From NCBI GenBank assembly GCA_902800305.1, contig CADCDP010000013.1, positions 33,662-97,661 on the forward strand: a stretch of DNA of 64,000 bases. The letters run 5' to 3'. This document shows, in pieces, positions 61,297 to 64,000 of this stretch. The notes under the pieces were generated by a model. That model did no database searches. It saw nothing but the letters and a program-made list of their open reading frames with translations, and had not been told where the DNA came from. Each line of letters starts with the position of its first letter. Positions within the stretch are counted from its first letter, which is position 1. The position numbers were made by a program, and so were the translations under genes. Source of the stretch: an uncultured Bacteroidales bacterium. GTDB lineage: Bacteria; Bacteroidota; Bacteroidia; Bacteroidales; Bacteroidaceae.

Positions 61297-63177
61297 ATGA
61301 ACAAACTATTTCTTTCGATGGCCATCGCTATGACGGTGGCCATCGGCACAAATGCAAAAGAGAAGGAAGACACGTTGCAGAACGTGGTCGTGACAGGCAC
61401 AAAGAGTGCCACCGATGTGAGACACTTGCCGCTGACCGTGACGGTGGTGGGCAACGAACGCCTGAACGAGCAGTTCCGTGGGTCGGTGTTGCCGACGGTG
61501 ATGGAACAGACCCCAGGACTGTTCACCACCAGTCGAGGCGTGATGGGCTACGGCGTGAGCACAGGTGCAGCAGGCTCCATGAAAATCAGAGGTATCGGCA
61601 GCGGAGCCGAACTGTTAGTGCTGATTGACGGCCAACCACAATACGCAGGACTCATGGGACACCCCATCCCCGACGCCTACCAGACCATGATGGCAGAGAA
61701 AGTGGAAGTGCTCCGAGGCCCTGCTTCGTTGCTCTATGGCAGCAATGCCATGGCGGGTGTGGTCAACATCGTCACACGCCAGATGAACGAAGAAGGTGTG
61801 AAGACCGACCTTCAGCTGCAAGGAGGCAGCTACGGCACATGGCAGTTCGACGCAGTCAACCGACTGAAGACAGGGAAGTTCACGAGTGTGGTCGGTGCCC
61901 AGTATCAGCGCACCGACGGCCACCGCACCAACTCCGAGTTCGAGCAGATGGGTGGATACGTGAAGTTAGGCTACGACCTCACCACCAACTGGCAAGCCTT
62001 GGGCGACCTGAACGTGACCCACTTCAATGCCAGCAACCCAGGTCCCGTGTCGGCTCCACTCTTGGATAACGATTCGAAAATCACACGCGGTCTGGCCAGC
62101 GTGAGCCTCAACAACGACTATGGTTGGACAAGCGGTTCCCTACGTGCCTACCTCGACTGGGGACATCACAACATCGACGATGGCTACACGGCAGATGCCA
62201 CTCCGAGAACCTACCTCTATAAGCACAACGACTACATTGGCGGCTTGGCGTGGTGGCAGAGCGCACAACTCTTCGAAGGCAACCGCACCACGGTAGGCGT
62301 GGATTGGCAGCACTTTGGCGGTTCTGCATGGAACGCCGACAAGACCACAGGCGACAAGACCTACCTGACGAAGGACAAGGACGGCAATGTGGTGGAGAAG
62401 CAACACGCCGACGAAGTGGCAGGATATATAGATTTCCGCCAAGACATCGCCTCATGGCTCACGGTGGATGCAGGTCTGCGCCTCGACCACCATTCCGTGG
62501 TGGGTACGGAGCTGGTGCCACAGGGCGGTGTGTCGTTCCACGTCAGCCGTGATGCCGACGTGAAGGCACTGGTCAGCAAGGGCTTCCGCAACCCCATCAT
62601 CCGCGAGATGTATATGTTCCCACCAGCCACCACCGACCTGAAACCCGAACGCATGATGAACTACGAGCTGTCCTTCTCGCAACGCATCGCCGACAGGGGA
62701 CACGTCAGTGCCAACATCTTCTACATCAAGGGCGACAACCTCATTTCGACCACACGCATCGATGGCCGTCCGAGGAATGTGAACACGGGCGAGTTCAAGA
62801 ACTGGGGTGTGGAACTAGAAGGTGACCTCCGCATCAACTCGCATTGGAGTCTGAACGGCAACTACTCCTACCTCCGCATGGACACACCGATAGAAGGTGC
62901 TCCCGAAGGGAAGCTCTACGTGGGAGCCAACTACCACAGCGGTGCATGGTCAGTCGTGGCAGGACTGCAGAACGTGAGTGGACTCTACATCGCCACGGGC
63001 GAGAACGAGACAAAGGAAAACTACACCCTGCTCAATGCCACGGTGAGCTATCGACTCGTACCAGCCGCCACCCTCTTCGTGAAGGGTGAGAACCTCTTGG
63101 CAGAACGCTACGAAACCTACGCTGGTTTCCCCATGCCCAAAGCCACAGTGATGGGCGGCGTGAAAGTCTGCTTCTGA
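61297..63177 (+). CDS. TonB-dependent outer membrane receptor
   Basis: A 626-residue protein. After the signal peptide (AIAMTVAIGTNA) a TonB-box-like DTLQNVVVTGT leads into the plug domain (VMEQTPGLFTTSRG, MKIRGIGSGAELLVLIDGQ, VEVLRGPASLLYGSNAMAGVVNIVT). The 22-strand barrel ends in an aromatic residue (GGVKVCF). It lacks the SusC N-terminal extension and has no SusD partner, so it belongs to the cobalamin/iron/heme receptor type rather than the glycan type. The substrate is not determined. Confidence 0.93.
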   Translation: MNKLFLSMAIAMTVAIGTNAKEKEDTLQNVVVTGTKSATDVRHLPLTVTVVGNERLNEQFRGSVLPTVMEQTPGLFTTSRGVMGYGVSTGAAGSMKIRGIGSGAELLVLIDGQPQYAGLMGHPIPDAYQTMMAEKVEVLRGPASLLYGSNAMAGVVNIVTRQMNEEGVKTDLQLQGGSYGTWQFDAVNRLKTGKFTSVVGAQYQRTDGHRTNSEFEQMGGYVKLGYDLTTNWQALGDLNVTHFNASNPGPVSAPLLDNDSKITRGLASVSLNNDYGWTSGSLRAYLDWGHHNIDDGYTADATPRTYLYKHNDYIGGLAWWQSAQLFEGNRTTVGVDWQHFGGSAWNADKTTGDKTYLTKDKDGNVVEKQHADEVAGYIDFRQDIASWLTVDAGLRLDHHSVVGTELVPQGGVSFHVSRDADVKALVSKGFRNPIIREMYMFPPATTDLKPERMMNYELSFSQRIADRGHVSANIFYIKGDNLISTTRIDGRPRNVNTGEFKNWGVELEGDLRINSHWSLNGNYSYLRMDTPIEGAPEGKLYVGANYHSGAWSVVAGLQNVSGLYIATGENETKENYTLLNATVSYRLVPAATLFVKGENLLAERYETYAGFPMPKATVMGGVKVCF

Positions 63178-63212
63178 AACAAACACTTATTTAAACACCA
63201 AATATTTTATAA

Positions 63213-63316
63213 AACAACGAATTAAGACGAATTAGACGAATTTGCTACCAAACATGGATGTTTGGCCACCGTCGCTTGCGACGACTCTTTCGTGTAATTC
63301 GTTTTAATTCGTTGTT
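63213..63316. repeat. palindromic element D, copy 1
   Basis: AACAACGAATTAAGACGAATT (63213-63233, one base over 20) is mirrored at 63296-63316 with one mismatch. The centre contains CCAAACATGGATGTTTGG and CCGTCGCTTGCGACGACTC. Further ATCCGTGCAATCCGTTGTTG units follow. Confidence 0.8.
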
Positions 63317-63355
63317 GAGCTAATCCGTGCAATCCGTTGTTGAGAACAAAAACCG

Positions 63356-63552
63356 TATGATTTGCCGCTTTGCGGCATTAAAAAGAAAAATAAAGAAAAA
63401 CAGATAAAAACATGAAAAAAGATGCGAGTCGAATACAGAGCCAAGCCTGCTTGGGCTATGCTGAGACGAAGCTCTTTTTATGTAAAAAAAATTTTTTATC
63501 TATTTTTGCCTATTTTTTTCTATTTTTTCTTTCTACGCCCCGCAGGGGCATA
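63356..63552. repeat. palindromic element C, copy 2, with a 64-bp insertion
   Basis: Ends match copy 1 at 55265-55380 almost base for base. Between the A-rich and T-rich arms lies an extra segment (63421-63484) containing AGCCAAG, CCTG, CTTGGGCT, a bulged hairpin, and a GAGTCGAATACAGAGCC stretch not seen elsewhere in the window. Confidence 0.85.
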
Positions 63553-63585
63553 AAACGTACCAAGTTATTTTTTTACAATTACTAA

Positions 63586-63790
63586 AACAACGAATTAAAC
63601 GAATTTCACGAATTGGTTACCAAACATAGCTGTTTGTCCATCGTCGCTTGCGACGACTCATTCGTGTAATTCGTAAAAAATTCGTGAAATTCGTGTAATC
63701 CGTCTTAATTCGTTGTTGAGAAAATCCGTGTAATCCGTTTTAATTCGTTGTTGAGAAAATCCGTGTAATCCGTGCAATCCGTTGTTGAAA
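63586..63790. repeat. palindromic element D, copy 2, with tandem tail
   Basis: The left arm AACAACGAATTAAACGAATT and right arm ending CTTAATTCGTTGTTGAG mirror each other, with a ~10-base length difference. The centre shares CATCGTCGCTTGCGACGACTC with copy 1. Two more tandem units (GAGAAAATCCGTGTAATCCG type) extend the right side. Confidence 0.8.
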
Positions 63791-63808
63791 AAAGGTTGAG
63801 TGAATTAC

Positions 63809-63839
63809 TTGCAAATCTCGAAAAATTGTTGTATATTTG
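63809..63839 (+). promoter_or_regulatory. promoter of a gene beyond the window
   Basis: TATATTTG (63832-63839) matches TAnnTTTG, with TTGC at 63809-63812, 19 bp upstream. No convincing coding start occurs before 63990, where ATGCCCGTTGA may open the next gene. Confidence 0.55.
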
Positions 63840-63900
63840 CACCTGAAAAGGATGTTCTTGTGGGCTTCCCACACATTTCCGCCCCCAAAACCCAAGTTCC

Positions 63901-63984
63901 GATCGTAAGCTTCGATAGTACAATCGTAAGCTTCGATAGTATAATCGCAACCTTCGATAGTACAATCGAAGGTTGCGATTGGTT
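63901..63984. repeat. four 21-bp tandem repeats
   Basis: Units start at 63901, 63922, 63943 and 63964 with an exact 21-bp period, for example AATCGTAAGCTTCGATAGTA. The third and fourth units become partly inverted to each other (CGCAACCTTCGA and TCGAAGGTTGCG). They would lie in the 5' leader of the next gene. Confidence 0.85.
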
Positions 63985-64000
63985 TTAGTATGCCCGTTGA

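Noticed and set aside
63800..63988. 62-codon + strand frame containing VSFDSTIVSFDS-like repeats
   Set aside because: It spans a strong promoter box and simply translates the 21-bp tandem array; no start signal or protein-like composition.

Overview
The window looks like a chromosomal stretch of a Bacteroidales bacterium, most likely a Prevotella/Segatella-type gut organism. Supporting signs are promoters of the form TTTG-(19/20 bp)-TAnnTTTG ahead of many genes, a DUF4924 protein, an RprXY-like two-component pair, an EF-G2-type paralogue, large secreted proteins with a shared C-terminal sorting-like tail, PL11/PL1/GH51/GH2 pectin enzymes, and TlpA-type lipoproteins. Species is not determined.

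Layout. 1-8.1 kb: a + strand housekeeping run (esterase-like hydrolase end, LysE-type exporter, DUF4924, dTDP-4-dehydrorhamnose reductase, a four-helix-bundle S23-like protein, RF3, threonylcarbamoyl-AMP synthase, CLC channel, methionyl-tRNA formyltransferase). 8.1-10.1 kb: ECF sigma factor, a tiny VDTVA-repeat lipoprotein and a TlpA-like lipoprotein. 10.2-24 kb, all on -: a frameshifted 5'-nucleotidase-like gene, a 1965-aa secreted protein with four long repeated modules, hemW, and a 1523-aa secreted protein with FN3 and dockerin-like domains. 24.6-31.2 kb on +: EF-G2-like factor, RprX/RprY-like pair, the rpsF-rpsR-rplI operon, and a 59-aa membrane protein on the opposite strand. 31.2-47.2 kb: a rhamnogalacturonan (PL11) lyase-GH2 operon on -, a divergent membrane-bound AraC regulator on +, and a rhamnose operon (rhaB-rhaA-MFS-rhaD) on -. 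47.4-63.2 kb on +: an 1808-aa secreted protein, GH51 arabinofuranosidase, secreted DUF362 protein, PL1 pectate lyase with an autotransporter-like repeat tail, OmpA lipoprotein and TonB-dependent receptor.

How it works together. The 31-60 kb part reads as a dispersed pectin/RG-I programme. The secreted PL11, PL1, GH2 and GH51 enzymes would cut the polymer. The membrane AraC sensor between them probably senses a sugar product, and the rha operon catabolises the released L-rhamnose to DHAP and lactaldehyde. No SusC/SusD pair lies in this window.

The most unusual content is intergenic. Gene gaps are filled with several families of imperfect palindromes whose arms are degenerate 7-8-bp tandem repeats mirrored around GC-rich cores. 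One core (RGGCTRRCGC...CCGYAYGG) recurs five times. Separate short arrays of 21- or 23-bp repeats, each with its own unit sequence, occur at five loci. A possible small RNA with its own promoter and terminator lies downstream of rhaD. No tRNA, rRNA, CRISPR array, transposase or replication origin was recognised. All functions are inferred from reading the sequence; no database search was possible.
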